A stretch of 64,000 bases of DNA from Nostoc sp. UHCC 0926 (GCF_028623165.1 NZ_CP117768.1:4464001-4528000), one strand, 5' to 3'; positions 1 to 9,119 are shown, counted from the first letter of the stretch. Made by a program: numbers and translations. The notes: generated by a model not told the origin, from the letters alone.

Positions 1-1072
1 CTTTCAACCGATTTAGTTGAATTAAATCAGCATTCTTTGCTGCCAGTTCTTTGCAAAGCTGTTGTTGCTCAGTCACATCAGTAGCTAAAACCAACCACAA
101 ATCATTGCTGAGTGCAACCTCTGACCCTGCACTCATGACTTTAAACTCAGGACTATCTAATGGAATTTTGGCAAACTGCCAGATTCGCTCCTGACCATTT
201 TGCACTTCGACAACGCAGGTACAAGTACCCACCTGACTATCCAAATAGCAGCGACTGTATACAGCATCTGCTGATGCTTCTTGCTGGGCCGGTTCCTCTG
301 CACCATCATGCTCATTCTCCCTACTATTGGGATGAACCGTGATTGCTCGTTGAGTGACATATTCGGGTTTTTCGGAGGGCTTCGGCACAAGTATTGCCTC
401 CACCTGTTGCCTAACTCCTTCTGGATCTTTCAAGACTCCTAATTGCTGCCACCAGGCGGGATTTCGTGCTACCACCTCGCCAGTACCCGTTTGCAACATC
501 AAAGGCCAAGGCAGTCTTTCGAGCAACTGTACCAGTGGCTGGTGTCCCAATGATTTGGGTTCATTTGGTGTCTGCACACTAGCATCATACTCATGGCGAT
601 GCTCACCAGACGACCTCTGGATGCCTGAGCTTAGTGACCCAGCTATGCGTTCCTTAGCCAACAATCGCAATAGACGTGAACTATCCAGCAGTCCCAAATA
701 TCGACCATCAGAGTCAATCAATGCCCAATTTAAGTTCTGGTGTTTTTCGGCTTGTTGATAACCCAAGCGCAAGCTCAATTGCTCTACAGGCTCAGAACCT
801 AATATTGTCTGTATTGGCTCAATTAGACCTTGACCCCAGGTAGAGAGTGATTGGTGTAAATTTAGATTTTTATCGTCACTATGTGCTAATAATATTTGGA
901 TTAAACGGGCAGAATACAGCAATCCTATGGGGCGTTGCTGTTGATTCACTACTACCAAGCGATCGCACTGCTCTTGCTCAAAAATCTCCAGCACCACTGC
1001 CAGAGAACTTGTTTGGGGGCAGGTAGGTACGGTTGCCTGAAAGTCATAAAGCGGGTAATCTAGCATTAACAT
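1..1072 (-). CDS. CBS/PAS sensor histidine kinase, 3' part outside window
   Basis: The minus-strand frame is open from the first ATG at 1072 to the window edge (about 357 codons), with a second possible ATG six bases inside. The N-terminal 150 residues look like a CBS-domain pair: two stretches of the type 'DRLVVVNQQQRPIGLLYSAR' and 'WALIDSDGRYLGLLDSSRL'. A PAS-like segment follows (LLERLPWPLMLQTGTGEVV), ending in a linker with DVTEQQQL and IQLNRLK, which normally leads straight into a HisKA domain. The kinase core itself would lie beyond position 1 and is not seen. CBS domains usually sense adenine nucleotides, so the protein probably couples energy state or a second PAS signal to a phosphorelay; that is inference. 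The family is well supported, the exact signal unknown. Confidence 0.82.
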   Translation of the reverse strand, partial: MLMLDYPLYDFQATVPTCPQTSSLAVVLEIFEQEQCDRLVVVNQQQRPIGLLYSARLIQILLAHSDDKNLNLHQSLSTWGQGLIEPIQTILGSEPVEQLSLRLGYQQAEKHQNLNWALIDSDGRYLGLLDSSRLLRLLAKERIAGSLSSGIQRSSGEHRHEYDASVQTPNEPKSLGHQPLVQLLERLPWPLMLQTGTGEVVARNPAWWQQLGVLKDPEGVRQQVEAILVPKPSEKPEYVTQRAITVHPNSRENEHDGAEEPAQQEASADAVYSRCYLDSQVGTCTCVVEVQNGQERIWQFAKIPLDSPEFKVMSAGSEVALSNDLWLVLATDVTEQQQLCKELAAKNADLIQLNRLK

Positions 1073-1754
1073 AGGGCTTTGGGGGTTCTTCTTCCTGTGG
1101 AAACCTCCGGCATCTCCATCTGCCAACTGTTGATGGTCTTTTCGCCTGAAGCCATATCCTCTAAGAAGACTCATATAAGCAACTCTGGTTATTTCAACGC
1201 CATTAAAACAACGGGATTTCCCCTCACGGACACTTACTTGCAAACTAGTGCATTTTTCTAAGAGGCGACTTTTCCTTTTGCCGCTTCTCATTTCTAGCAA
1301 CTAGCCTCCCTAGTGTCTTACTGGTATTTAAACTCCTCATCGATAGCGACGGCTACAACAATTATGGCCCCAAAGGTTCGCTTTAGAACCTTGAGGAATT
1401 ATAATGATTTAGAATGCGACAATCCTTTAAGTTCGTTTAAGTATCTTATCAAGGAGCAAAATAAAAAAATTTATCTATTTATTTATATACATAGATGAGA
1501 TACAAATAATAAATTAGCTACTCTGTCTTGTTATGCCGACAGATACCTGATCATCAAAGAACTACTAAGTCCTAACACTCAGCTGCTGCACTATGTTATT
1601 TAGTGGCTAGCACTATCTGTTAACACAGAGCGTTATTTTTTTGGGGTCGAATCACCAGTTTACTCTACATCCAGTATTACCATAGAAGCGTTAGCCAAAC
1701 TTATCAGCCCACGTTTCTTGGTCAGGGCGATTAAGGAGATGTATTCAAGAATAG
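1073..1754. other. Non-coding stretch upstream of kaiA
   Basis: About 680 bases lie between the divergent kinase and kaiA genes. Only short ORFs without recognisable protein character are present. The kaiA promoter must lie here, but I could not identify it with confidence. No tRNA or clear terminator was seen. Confidence 0.5.
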
Positions 1755-2336
1755 ATGTTATTACCGATATTAATTCTGCAACCTGATGTTAATAAATGTT
1801 TAAATAATCCAGTTGACTTAGACAACCAAAAAGGTTTGAGCAGGTGGGTGTGGAAATTTATTGACGAGATTATTGCCCAATTTTACTACCTACCTATTGT
1901 TGCAACTACCTCTGGAAAAATCAACTATTTACCAAATTGGCTGCAACCAAATCCAAATAAGGCATACGCTGACAAGTACGTCTATGTATTTGCCAGCCAC
2001 ACCCAAAAAAGCCAACAGCATTTTCAGGAGATGACTCCAGCAGAACGGCAAGGATTATTAAGACAGCTTAAGTCAGATTACAGCTTAATTCTTATAAATT
2101 ATTTTACCACAGACAAAACACTCAAGGATAAAATTGATAAATTTATCAATTTTATATTTTATGCTAATATTCCTGTGCCACAAATCATCGAAATTCACAT
2201 GGAGGTAATTGAAGAATTTTCTAATCAGCTAAAATTAGAAGGAAGGAGCAATGAAACGTTACTTGATTACCGCCTGACGTTGATAGAGATCCTGGCTCAC
2301 CTGTGCGAAGTCTATAGGAGTTCGATTTCTAAATAA
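1755..2336 (+). CDS. kaiA: Circadian clock protein KaiA, short form
   Basis: KaiA stimulates KaiC autophosphorylation by binding the KaiC C-terminal tail. This 193-residue protein carries the complete C-terminal four-helix dimerisation and KaiC-activating domain (about residues 95-190, including the stretches LRQLKSDYSLILINYF and LLDYRLTLIEILAHLCEVYR). Full-length unicellular KaiA is roughly 280-300 residues with an N-terminal pseudo-receiver domain. Only a remnant is present here, of the type 'VWKFIDEIIAQFYYLPIVA'. N-terminally shortened KaiA is known from Nostoc and Anabaena, so this is probably a natural form and not an assembly artefact. kaiB follows after 104 bases and kaiC after kaiB, all on the same strand, which fixes the identity. 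Confidence 0.95.
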   Translation: MLLPILILQPDVNKCLNNPVDLDNQKGLSRWVWKFIDEIIAQFYYLPIVATTSGKINYLPNWLQPNPNKAYADKYVYVFASHTQKSQQHFQEMTPAERQGLLRQLKSDYSLILINYFTTDKTLKDKIDKFINFIFYANIPVPQIIEIHMEVIEEFSNQLKLEGRSNETLLDYRLTLIEILAHLCEVYRSSISK

Positions 2337-2440
2337 ATTAAATTTCTTGATTTTCAACTTGGAATAAGCTACTGCTGTTAGTTAGTCCCAATGCACGAAC
2401 ATATATTGTATTTCTATTATAATGAATAGCCATTAAGTAT

Positions 2441-2755
2441 ATGAATAAAGCCAAAAAAAACTACGTTCTCAAGCTTTACGTAGCAGGTAACACCCCTAAT
2501 TCAGTCCGGGCATTAAAAACACTTAAAGATATTTTAGAACAGGAGTTTGAAGGTGTTTATGCTTTAAAAGTGATCGATGTACTGAAAAGCCCACAACTGG
2601 CGGAAGAAGATAAAATATTGGCGACGCCGACATTATCTAAAATTTTGCCTCCACCCGTTCGCAAAATTATCGGGGATCTTTCCGATAGAGAAAGAGTATT
2701 GATTGGATTAGATTTGCTCTATGAAGAACTGAGTGAAGAAGATTTTGAAGAGTAA
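2441..2755 (+). CDS. kaiB: Circadian clock protein KaiB
   Basis: KaiB is the fold-switching clock protein that binds phosphorylated KaiC, sequesters KaiA and recruits SasA/CikA. The 104-residue length is typical. The thioredoxin-like start (YVLKLYVAGNTPNSVRALKT) is present, as are the KaiB hallmarks ATPTLSK with the following PPPVRKIIGDLSDRERVLIG, and the acidic tail (ELSEEDFEE). It sits between kaiA and kaiC. The 252-base gap to kaiC is wide and holds a repeat element, so kaiC may be partly uncoupled from kaiB or simply cotranscribed with a long spacer. Confidence 0.98.
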   Translation: MNKAKKNYVLKLYVAGNTPNSVRALKTLKDILEQEFEGVYALKVIDVLKSPQLAEEDKILATPTLSKILPPPVRKIIGDLSDRERVLIGLDLLYEELSEEDFEE

Positions 2756-2807
2756 AATAATTAATGATACAAGAGAGCATTTATAAAGTAAATTTTAACT
2801 GTGTAGG

Positions 2808-2914
2808 GTAGGGTGTGTTAGAGCGTAGCGCAACGCACCATTTATCTCGTTGCGTTCCGGCAAAATAATTTACTTTCGCTATCTTGAGTCAGATTGTGCC
2901 GTAATACACCCTAC
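2808..2914. repeat. Short inverted-repeat element between kaiB and kaiC
   Basis: The 107-base segment starts with GTAGGGTGTGTTA and ends with TAATACACCCTAC, so its ends are imperfect inverted repeats. A related element with the same end type occurs at 34986-35065. It looks like a small non-autonomous repeat inserted in the kaiB-kaiC spacer. Confidence 0.65.
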
Positions 2915-3007
2915 TTAATATGAAAGTTTATAAATAGTCTCGAAAAAAATTGAATCTCAAATTTAGTAAGAAAAAAACAGTTTTTAATCCCCTTTTGTTA
3001 TCAAGCA

Positions 3008-4570
3008 ATGAGTGAAAACGAGCAACTAGAACCAAAGCAACCACCGAGAATTAGGGGTATAGAAAAAATTCGCACGATGATCGAAGGGTTTGACGATATT
3101 ACTCATGGTGGTTTACCAATTGGTAGAACTACCTTGATTAGCGGCACATCCGGCACAGGCAAAACTTTATTCTCTCTTCAGTTTCTCTATAACGGTATCA
3201 CCTACTTTGATGAAGCAGGAGTATTTGTTACCTTTGAAGAATCACCCAGTGATATTATTAAAAATGCCCATGTTTTTGGTTGGAACTTGCCACGCTTAAT
3301 CGAAGAAGGCAAGTTGTTTATTCTTGATGCATCTCCCGATCCAGAAGGTCAAGATATCGTTGGTAATTTTGACCTTTCTGCACTAATTGAGCGCCTGCAA
3401 TATGCCATCCGCAAATACAAAGCTAAACGAGTTTCAATCGATTCAATAACAGCGGTATTTCAGCAGTATGAAGCGATGGGAGTAGTGCGACGCGAGATTT
3501 TTCGCCTGGTAGCACGTCTCAAACTACTAAGTGTCACCACTGTGATTACTACTGAACGTAGTGAAGAATATGGCCCCGTTGCCTCTTTTGGTGTGGAAGA
3601 ATTTGTTTCCGATAATGTAGCAATTGTTCGCAACGCTTTAGAAGGAGAACGCCGCCGTCGCACAATTGAAATTCTCAAGTTGCGCGGCACAACTCATATG
3701 AAAGGCGAATATCCTTTCACGATTACTAATGAAGGAGTTAACATCTTCCCACTGGGAGCAATGCGTTTAACTCAACGGTCTTCTAATGTCAGGGTATCTT
3801 CTGGTGTCAAAACTTTAGATGAAATGTGCGGTGGTGGTTTCTTTAAAGATTCAATTATTTTGGCAACAGGAGCTACAGGTACTGGCAAAACCCTCTTAGT
3901 CAGTAAGTTTATTCAAGATGGCTGCCTCAATGGAGAACAGGCAATATTATTTGCTTATGAAGAATCACGCGCCCAACTATCTCGCAATGCTTCCTCTTGG
4001 GGAATTGATTTTGAAGAATTAGAGGATCAAGGTTTACTCAAAATAATCTGTACTTATCCTGAATCAACTGGTTTAGAAGACCACTTACAAATTATTAAAT
4101 CCGAAATTGCTGTCTTCAAACCAGCTCGCATCGCCATTGATTCCCTATCAGCACTAGCTAGAGGAGTGAGCAATAATGCATTTCGGCAGTTTGTGATTGG
4201 TGTGACGGGTTATGCTAAACAAGAAGAAATTACTGGTTTCTTTACCAACACAACTGACCAATTTCTGGGAGCGCATTCGATTACTGACTCTCATATCTCC
4301 ACGATTACCGACACAATTATCATGTTACAGTACGTAGAAATTCGCGGAGAAATGTCGCGGGCAATTAACGTGTTCAAGATGAGAGGGTCTTGGCATGATA
4401 AGGGCATTCGTGAGTATAATATCACTGCTGATGGTCCCGATATTAAAGATTCTTTCCGGAACTACGAACGGATTATCAGCGGTGCTCCTACTCGCGTTAG
4501 TATCGATGAAAAGGCGGAACTTTCTCGCATTGTTAAACGTTTTGAAGACAAACAGAGTTCCGAACCCTGA
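3008..4570 (+). CDS. kaiC: Circadian clock ATPase/kinase KaiC
   Basis: KaiC is the hexameric double-RecA-domain core of the cyanobacterial clock, with slow ATPase plus autokinase and autophosphatase activity. At 520 residues it is full length. Domain CI has Walker A GTSGTGKT at 46-53 and catalytic Glu77/Glu78. Domain CII has Walker A GATGTGKT at 288-295 and Glu318/Glu319. The two autophosphorylation residues are visible as Ser431 and Thr432 within HISTITDT, exactly at the numbering used for Synechococcus. The C-terminal A-loop/tail that KaiA binds is present (ISGAPTRVSIDEKAELSRIV). All key residues are intact, so the protein should be functional. The stop codon overlaps the first of two direct repeats that precede hgdD. 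Confidence 0.99.
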   Translation: MSENEQLEPKQPPRIRGIEKIRTMIEGFDDITHGGLPIGRTTLISGTSGTGKTLFSLQFLYNGITYFDEAGVFVTFEESPSDIIKNAHVFGWNLPRLIEEGKLFILDASPDPEGQDIVGNFDLSALIERLQYAIRKYKAKRVSIDSITAVFQQYEAMGVVRREIFRLVARLKLLSVTTVITTERSEEYGPVASFGVEEFVSDNVAIVRNALEGERRRRTIEILKLRGTTHMKGEYPFTITNEGVNIFPLGAMRLTQRSSNVRVSSGVKTLDEMCGGGFFKDSIILATGATGTGKTLLVSKFIQDGCLNGEQAILFAYEESRAQLSRNASSWGIDFEELEDQGLLKIICTYPESTGLEDHLQIIKSEIAVFKPARIAIDSLSALARGVSNNAFRQFVIGVTGYAKQEEITGFFTNTTDQFLGAHSITDSHISTITDTIIMLQYVEIRGEMSRAINVFKMRGSWHDKGIREYNITADGPDIKDSFRNYERIISGAPTRVSIDEKAELSRIVKRFEDKQSSEP

Positions 4571-4621
4571 ATTTAGTATCGTAGTATATTCTTTCCTAAA
4601 TTTAGTATCGTGCTATATTCT
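4570..4621 (+). promoter_or_regulatory. Two 23-bp direct repeats in front of hgdD
   Basis: AATTTAGTATCGT followed by a TATATTCT end occurs at 4570-4592 and again at 4599-4621, differing at two positions, with a 29-base period. The first copy overlaps the kaiC stop codon and the second ends 40 bases before the hgdD start. Each copy contains a -10-like TATATT. A regulator site or tandem promoter is an inference; the duplication itself is plain. Confidence 0.5.
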
Positions 4622-4661
4622 GTGGTGAAGAAAGGTTTTCTGCCGCTAGATTGATTTTCGT

Positions 4662-6899
4662 GTGAGGGATGCGGTGAAAGGACAGCAATTATTCTATAGC
4701 TTCTTGCCTGGTGTGACGGCAGCGGTCTTAACAACTCAGCCTGTTTGGGCTGGTACTGCGAAACTAACTGAGGTACATCTGGTGTCTTCTCCTGGTGTTT
4801 TGACTTCTACTTATGGTCAAGACTCGGTTGTGGACATCATGAATACCCAACTGTCTAACGGTGCAGATGTTAGTACTCCAACCCAAGTACCTGCTTTTGG
4901 TTTCACTAAACTTAGCATGAAGCCTTTAAGTAATAACAGTATTCCAGTGTTCACGGTTGGAAATACTGTTGTGCCAATAAAACAACTACTTAAGAAAGAT
5001 GAAGGTAGATTTTTCAGTTTGACACCTACCTCTAATCCTTCGCAACAGCTTGATGTCAGTCGTCCTGCTGCAAATAATCAAAAACAGAGTAATTCAAGCG
5101 CTTATGGGCATAAATCAAAGAGGATAGTAGTTCCCAACTACACTTCAAAGTCCCCTTCTGTCCAAAAAGAAATTTTGTCCCTGTCTTCTACACAGCAGCC
5201 AGTGGTTCAAAAGATAAATACTGTTACTCAGTTGCAGACATTTTTACAAACTTCAGCTACAGGTGTAGGAGCAGCAAAACTGCTGTCAGCGCAGAGGTGT
5301 CCACAGGAGTTGGGAAAAAGTAAGACTGACTCGTTGACTAATTTGCTACTGGCCTCAAGCACCTGCTTACAAAAAGTGGCTCAGAGTAATACTCCGATTC
5401 CGACAGATTCGACGCCAACTCCCACTGTGCCAGAAACCGTAGCTCCTGTACCAGGGGGTTCAGTGCTACCTCCCATTGTGCCGACAACCGTAATTCCTGC
5501 ACCAGGGGGTTCAGTGCAACCTCCAACTGTACCGAGAACTGTAACTCCTGTGCCATCAGGGCCGGTGCAAATTCCCGATAACCTGATTCCTAGCTCAAAT
5601 CCTCTGCAATTTCCCACCAAACCAGAGGAAGTGACATTTCAGGGAAATCAGCCGATTACTTTGGCACAGGCTCTGGAGCTAGCACGTCGTAATAATCGGG
5701 ATTTACAGGTATCCCAATTGGAGCTAGAACGCAATAAAGCGGCTCTACGCGAGGCGCAAGCTGCTTTATTGCCCACTCTGGGAATTAGCACTGATATTAC
5801 TCGTAGTCAGTCTGCTAGTAGTCAGCTCTCGTCGAAACTCCAAGAACAACAGACGGGTATATCGTCCCCAGATCAACCCAGTACATCTTTTTCTGGCCAA
5901 GCACAACTGTCATATAACCTTTATACTTCTGGGAGAGTGCAAGCACAAATCAGAGCGGCTGAAGAACAGGTACGTTTCTATGAGTTGGCTGTAGAAACTC
6001 AGTTTGAGACAATCCGTTTGAATGTTGCCACTGACTACTACAATCTGCAACAAGCGGATGAACAAGTACGTATTGCCCAGTCAGCTGTGCAGAACTCCGA
6101 AGCTAGTTTGCGTGATGCAGAAGCTTTAGAGCAAGCTGGGGTTGGTACTCGCTTCGATGTGCTACGCTCTCAGGTGAATTTAGCAAATGCCCAACAAGAT
6201 TTGACTAATGCTAGATCGCAGCAGGCAATTGCCCGTCGTCAATTAGCAACTCGGATAAGTTTGCCGCAGGCGATAAATATTAGTGCAGCCGATCCTGTAC
6301 AGTTAGCTGGTCTTTGGAACCCAACGCTAGAACAAAGTATTGTGCTGGCTTATCAAAATCGTCCGGAACTGCAACAGCAGCTAGCACAACGCAATACCAG
6401 TGAGCAACAGCGTAGGCAGGCCCTTGCAGAACTGGGTCCTCAAGTTAGTTTGATCGCCAGCTACAACCTGCTAGATCAGTTCAATGATAATGTCAGTGTT
6501 ACTGATGGTTATTCATTGGGAGTTCAGGCAACCCTAAATTTGTATGATGGAGGAGCAGCAAGAGCAAGGGCAGATCAGTCAAAAGCTAATATTGCGATCG
6601 CAGAAACTCAATTTGCTGAACAGCGTAACCAAATTCGCTTTCAGGTAGAACAAGCCTATTCTACCCAGCAATCTAGTTTGGAAAATGTTCAAACCGCTAA
6701 TACCGCTTTAGAACAAGCTAGAGAAGCTCTACGTTTAGCGCGTTTGCGATTCCAAGCTGGTGTAGGTACTCAAACTGATGTGATTAACTCTGAAAACGAC
6801 CTCACACAAGCTGAAGGTAATCGAGTCAGAGCAATTTTAGATTACAACCGCGCTTTAGCTCAGTTACAACGGTCTGTTACTCTCAGAGCACTACGCTAA
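4662..6899 (+). CDS. hgdD: TolC-family outer-membrane efflux protein (HgdD-like)
   Basis: This is an outer-membrane channel of the TolC family. In Anabaena the gene directly after kaiABC encodes HgdD, which exports heterocyst glycolipids and other substrates, and the same order here supports that name. The GTG start is followed by a signal peptide ending near PVWAG. The N-terminal 330 residues form a long, low-complexity extension with three proline-rich repeats of the type VAPVPGGSVLPPIVP (about 255-310). Two OEP (outer-membrane efflux protein) halves follow, about 335-520 (ITLAQALELARRNNRDLQVS) and 540-740, ending RALAQLQRSV. At 745 residues it is longer than E. coli TolC because of the extension. 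It would pair with an inner-membrane ABC or RND pump encoded elsewhere. Confidence 0.92.
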   Translation: MRDAVKGQQLFYSFLPGVTAAVLTTQPVWAGTAKLTEVHLVSSPGVLTSTYGQDSVVDIMNTQLSNGADVSTPTQVPAFGFTKLSMKPLSNNSIPVFTVGNTVVPIKQLLKKDEGRFFSLTPTSNPSQQLDVSRPAANNQKQSNSSAYGHKSKRIVVPNYTSKSPSVQKEILSLSSTQQPVVQKINTVTQLQTFLQTSATGVGAAKLLSAQRCPQELGKSKTDSLTNLLLASSTCLQKVAQSNTPIPTDSTPTPTVPETVAPVPGGSVLPPIVPTTVIPAPGGSVQPPTVPRTVTPVPSGPVQIPDNLIPSSNPLQFPTKPEEVTFQGNQPITLAQALELARRNNRDLQVSQLELERNKAALREAQAALLPTLGISTDITRSQSASSQLSSKLQEQQTGISSPDQPSTSFSGQAQLSYNLYTSGRVQAQIRAAEEQVRFYELAVETQFETIRLNVATDYYNLQQADEQVRIAQSAVQNSEASLRDAEALEQAGVGTRFDVLRSQVNLANAQQDLTNARSQQAIARRQLATRISLPQAINISAADPVQLAGLWNPTLEQSIVLAYQNRPELQQQLAQRNTSEQQRRQALAELGPQVSLIASYNLLDQFNDNVSVTDGYSLGVQATLNLYDGGAARARADQSKANIAIAETQFAEQRNQIRFQVEQAYSTQQSSLENVQTANTALEQAREALRLARLRFQAGVGTQTDVINSENDLTQAEGNRVRAILDYNRALAQLQRSVTLRALR

Positions 6900-7014
6900 T
6901 TAGCCGAAACTCAACTGTCAATACTTTTGACTGCTGTTGTGTTTTGTAATACACTTTGCACCTGCCCTCAAGGCATCACATAGTCCAGTAGTGTTTCTGA
7001 GCAAAAGTTCCCAC

Positions 7015-7058
7015 AAGCCTCATTTTATCAGTAAACACATTGATAAAATGAGGCTTTT
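7015..7058 (+). terminator. Rho-independent terminator after hgdD
   Basis: A perfect 16-bp inverted repeat AAGCCTCATTTTATCA (7015-7030) pairs with 7041-7056 across a 10-base loop and ends in a T run. It lies 115 bases beyond the hgdD stop and should close the kai-hgdD transcript. Confidence 0.85.
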
Positions 7059-7561
7059 TAGTAATAAAAGCAGTAATGGAAATTTTTATTTTTTAGAAGT
7101 CCTTTAGCGATCGCTTGTGGATGATAATTCAATACAGTTTAGTTAAGAATTTCTTCCTTCTCTTTGCGAGGGCAGGGCGGTTGGGGGGATCTAAGACTTT
7201 GAAAACACGCCCTACGTCTACGCTTAAACCTTTAGCAATAAGCAAGAGTTAATGAGATTTTTCCAGTCTATTGAGAATAGACTACCATTATTGATATGAT
7301 GCGGTCGCCCTGCGATGGTTTTGGGTTGACAAAAGGATTCGTTTGCGATCGCGTACCCACCCAAACTAGGCAATCGCAGAAGAGTCTAGTTGCAAGAAAG
7401 TTACTCGAAAAGCAAATTTTATTCTGGTTCTCAACACGCTGTCAAAAATGCCACTATTCATAAAAAGTCTCAAACCAAGACTTTTATCAACAGGTCTATT
7501 GGATTAGTCAAAATTGGACTAACATAACTGAGTGTTCGATTGCTCGCCTTGTCAAAGACTC
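7059..7561. other. Non-coding stretch with HIP1 sites and a degenerate repeat
   Basis: No convincing gene is seen. The part around 7122-7170 (CAATACAG, AGTTAAG, then a CTTTGCG block) resembles 45612-45660, so it seems to be a dispersed repeat. Several GCGATCGC-type sites are present. Confidence 0.4.
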
Positions 7562-7939
7562 ATGACTAAAGTAACATCTCAAGAAATTGCACAGTTTCGT
7601 TCTCAATTGGCAGATGATCCCAGCGATATGGAAGCGCTGGATTTGATTGAAGACTGTGATGGAGATTTAGAAGATGCGGCAATGACGCTAGCTATCCGAG
7701 CCGGACAACAACCAGAAAGAGCAAATTCCGAGTGGTTAGATGCCTTGGCTAGAAAATGGCGTGTGGTCATTTGCGAACAAGAATATCGAGAAGATTTGCT
7801 TAATACTTCACTTCAAAAAATGATGGAACATCTAAAAGCAACGCCGACGTTTCCTAAGATTTTGGCAACGCCAGTTTTGATTTATGTCCTCAAGCAAGGC
7901 GTGAACAATTTTTGTGAGCCACTAGATTTGCTAAAGTGA
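7562..7939 (+). CDS. Conserved small acidic protein of unknown function
   Basis: I do not recognise the family. The likely product is about 125 residues beginning MTKVTSQEIAQFRSQL. An in-frame GTG 30 bases upstream would add ten residues of unlikely sequence (MFDCSPCQRL), so the ATG is preferred. The protein is acidic and probably helical, with DPSDMEALDLIEDCDGDLEDA near residues 20-40, which resembles a UBA-like or helical-bundle segment. No signal peptide or membrane segment is seen. It stands alone, 600 bases after hgdD. Confidence 0.7.
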   Translation: MTKVTSQEIAQFRSQLADDPSDMEALDLIEDCDGDLEDAAMTLAIRAGQQPERANSEWLDALARKWRVVICEQEYREDLLNTSLQKMMEHLKATPTFPKILATPVLIYVLKQGVNNFCEPLDLLK

Positions 7940-8046
7940 TCAGCCCATGTATATTTAAGTTGTATTATAACGGTTTGCAGTTGAGTTCAATACAGACCTA
8001 ACCCCCAACCCCAACCCTTGTAGCGTTGGGGAGTAAGAATCAAAGC

Positions 8047-8090
8047 CTCTCCAAACTCCTGTACAGACAAAGATTTTTCGCGTCTCTACT
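8047..8090. repeat. Palindromic repeat, CTCCTGTACAGAC type
   Basis: This is one of several copies of a short palindrome-like unit (CTCCTGTACAGAC ... CGCGTCTCTACTCC) also seen at 9969-10010 and twice at 63896-63980. They lie in intergenic spots and probably belong to one dispersed repeat family. Confidence 0.55.
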
Positions 8091-8173
8091 CCTACCCAAT
8101 GCAAGATTGATTCCACTAGGACTGATACGCTGTTAATTAAGGCAAAACTTCTATTAGACAAATTGTAAAATCA

Positions 8174-8680
8174 ATGAATTACCTTGTTGCCGTATTACCA
8201 GACCGCATTCAAGCCGAAGCTGCTTACTTAGCTTTAGAAGAAGAAGGCATAAACAGTACTATCCTGGGAAAGGGATATAAAACGGCTGACGAGTTTGGCT
8301 TAATTGACCCCAAAGACCAAGCCAAAAAGCAAGCACAACTGATGGCAACCTGGCTGATACCATTTGGCTTTTTTGCAGGTTTTACATTCAGCCTGATCAC
8401 TGGTTTAGATACTTTTGCCTGGGCGGGTGAAGTTGGCAATCACATTATTGGTGGACTGCTGGGTGCTGCTAGTGGTGCTATGGGTGGTGTGTTAGTGGGT
8501 GGCGGAGTCGGTTTACTCGTGGGTAGTGGTGATGCATTACCTTATCGCAACCGCTTAGATGCGGGTAAATACTTGGTTGCCGTTCAAGGTTCTGAAACTC
8601 TCACTCGGCAAGCAACCCGAATATTACGTCAGTTTGATCCAGAAAATATCCAAGGTTATGCTGACACAAGTAGCGTGTAA
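8174..8680 (+). CDS. Conserved membrane-associated protein with glycine-rich segment
   Basis: This 168-residue protein has a soluble N-terminal part (VAVLPDRIQAEAAYLALEEE) like the 'heat-induced/stress' small proteins that begin with a ferredoxin-like fold. Two hydrophobic stretches follow: LIPFGFFAGFTFSLITGL (about 58-75) and a glycine-zipper region, GGLLGAASGAMGGVLVGGGV (about 93-112). The end (GKYLVAVQGSETLTRQATRILRQF) resembles the N-terminal motif, as in proteins with a repeated fold around a glycine-zipper insert. No enzymatic motif is visible. A role in membrane stress is conjecture. Its stop overlaps the start of the adjoining pseudogene (TAATG). Confidence 0.78.
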   Translation: MNYLVAVLPDRIQAEAAYLALEEEGINSTILGKGYKTADEFGLIDPKDQAKKQAQLMATWLIPFGFFAGFTFSLITGLDTFAWAGEVGNHIIGGLLGAASGAMGGVLVGGGVGLLVGSGDALPYRNRLDAGKYLVAVQGSETLTRQATRILRQFDPENIQGYADTSSV

Positions 8681-9075
8681 TGAATCATAGTTTACACATT
8701 ACGACACAGCGACTTGAGTTGCTTCCCTGTTATTGGTAGATGATCTTTCCCAGTTGGGTTGGGGTGTCTGGCTAATGATTCATATGCCGATTCTACTTTA
8801 ATTGGCGATTTGGGTTTTATTGACAAACCCGATCAAACAGGAACTGGAGAAATCGGTTATGAAGTCCTATCAGCTTATCGCCAGCAGGGATTTGCTTTTG
8901 AGGCAGCAGAAGCACTGGTCGATTTTGCCTTTACTCGGCGAGAACTTGAGAGAATTATCGCTCATTCTCCAGACAATCATCTGCCTCGATTCGCATTCTG
9001 GAAAAATTAGGAATGTAACAAATTGGTAGAGATGAAAACCTGCCCAAATGGGAATTAAAGCTAGAATCAAGATAG
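8680..9075 (+). pseudogene. Decayed GNAT-family N-acetyltransferase
   Basis: Fragments of one GNAT protein can be followed through all three frames. The N-terminus reads MNHSLHITTQRLELLPC from the ATG at 8680. After an apparent internal deletion comes LGWGVWLMIH, then in another frame ADSTLIGDLGFIDKPDQTG and IGYEVLSAYRQQGFAFEAAEAL (the acetyl-CoA binding motif region). A further shift near 8975 gives SASIRILEKLGM. An in-frame TAA at 9016 is followed by a tail reading QIGRDENLPKWELKL up to 9075. At least two frameshifts, one deletion and one stop make function impossible. The order of motifs leaves little doubt about the family. Confidence 0.85.
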
Positions 9076-9119
9076 TTATAGCAGATTAATTCTCAATTCA
9101 TAACTCATAAATTTTAAGA

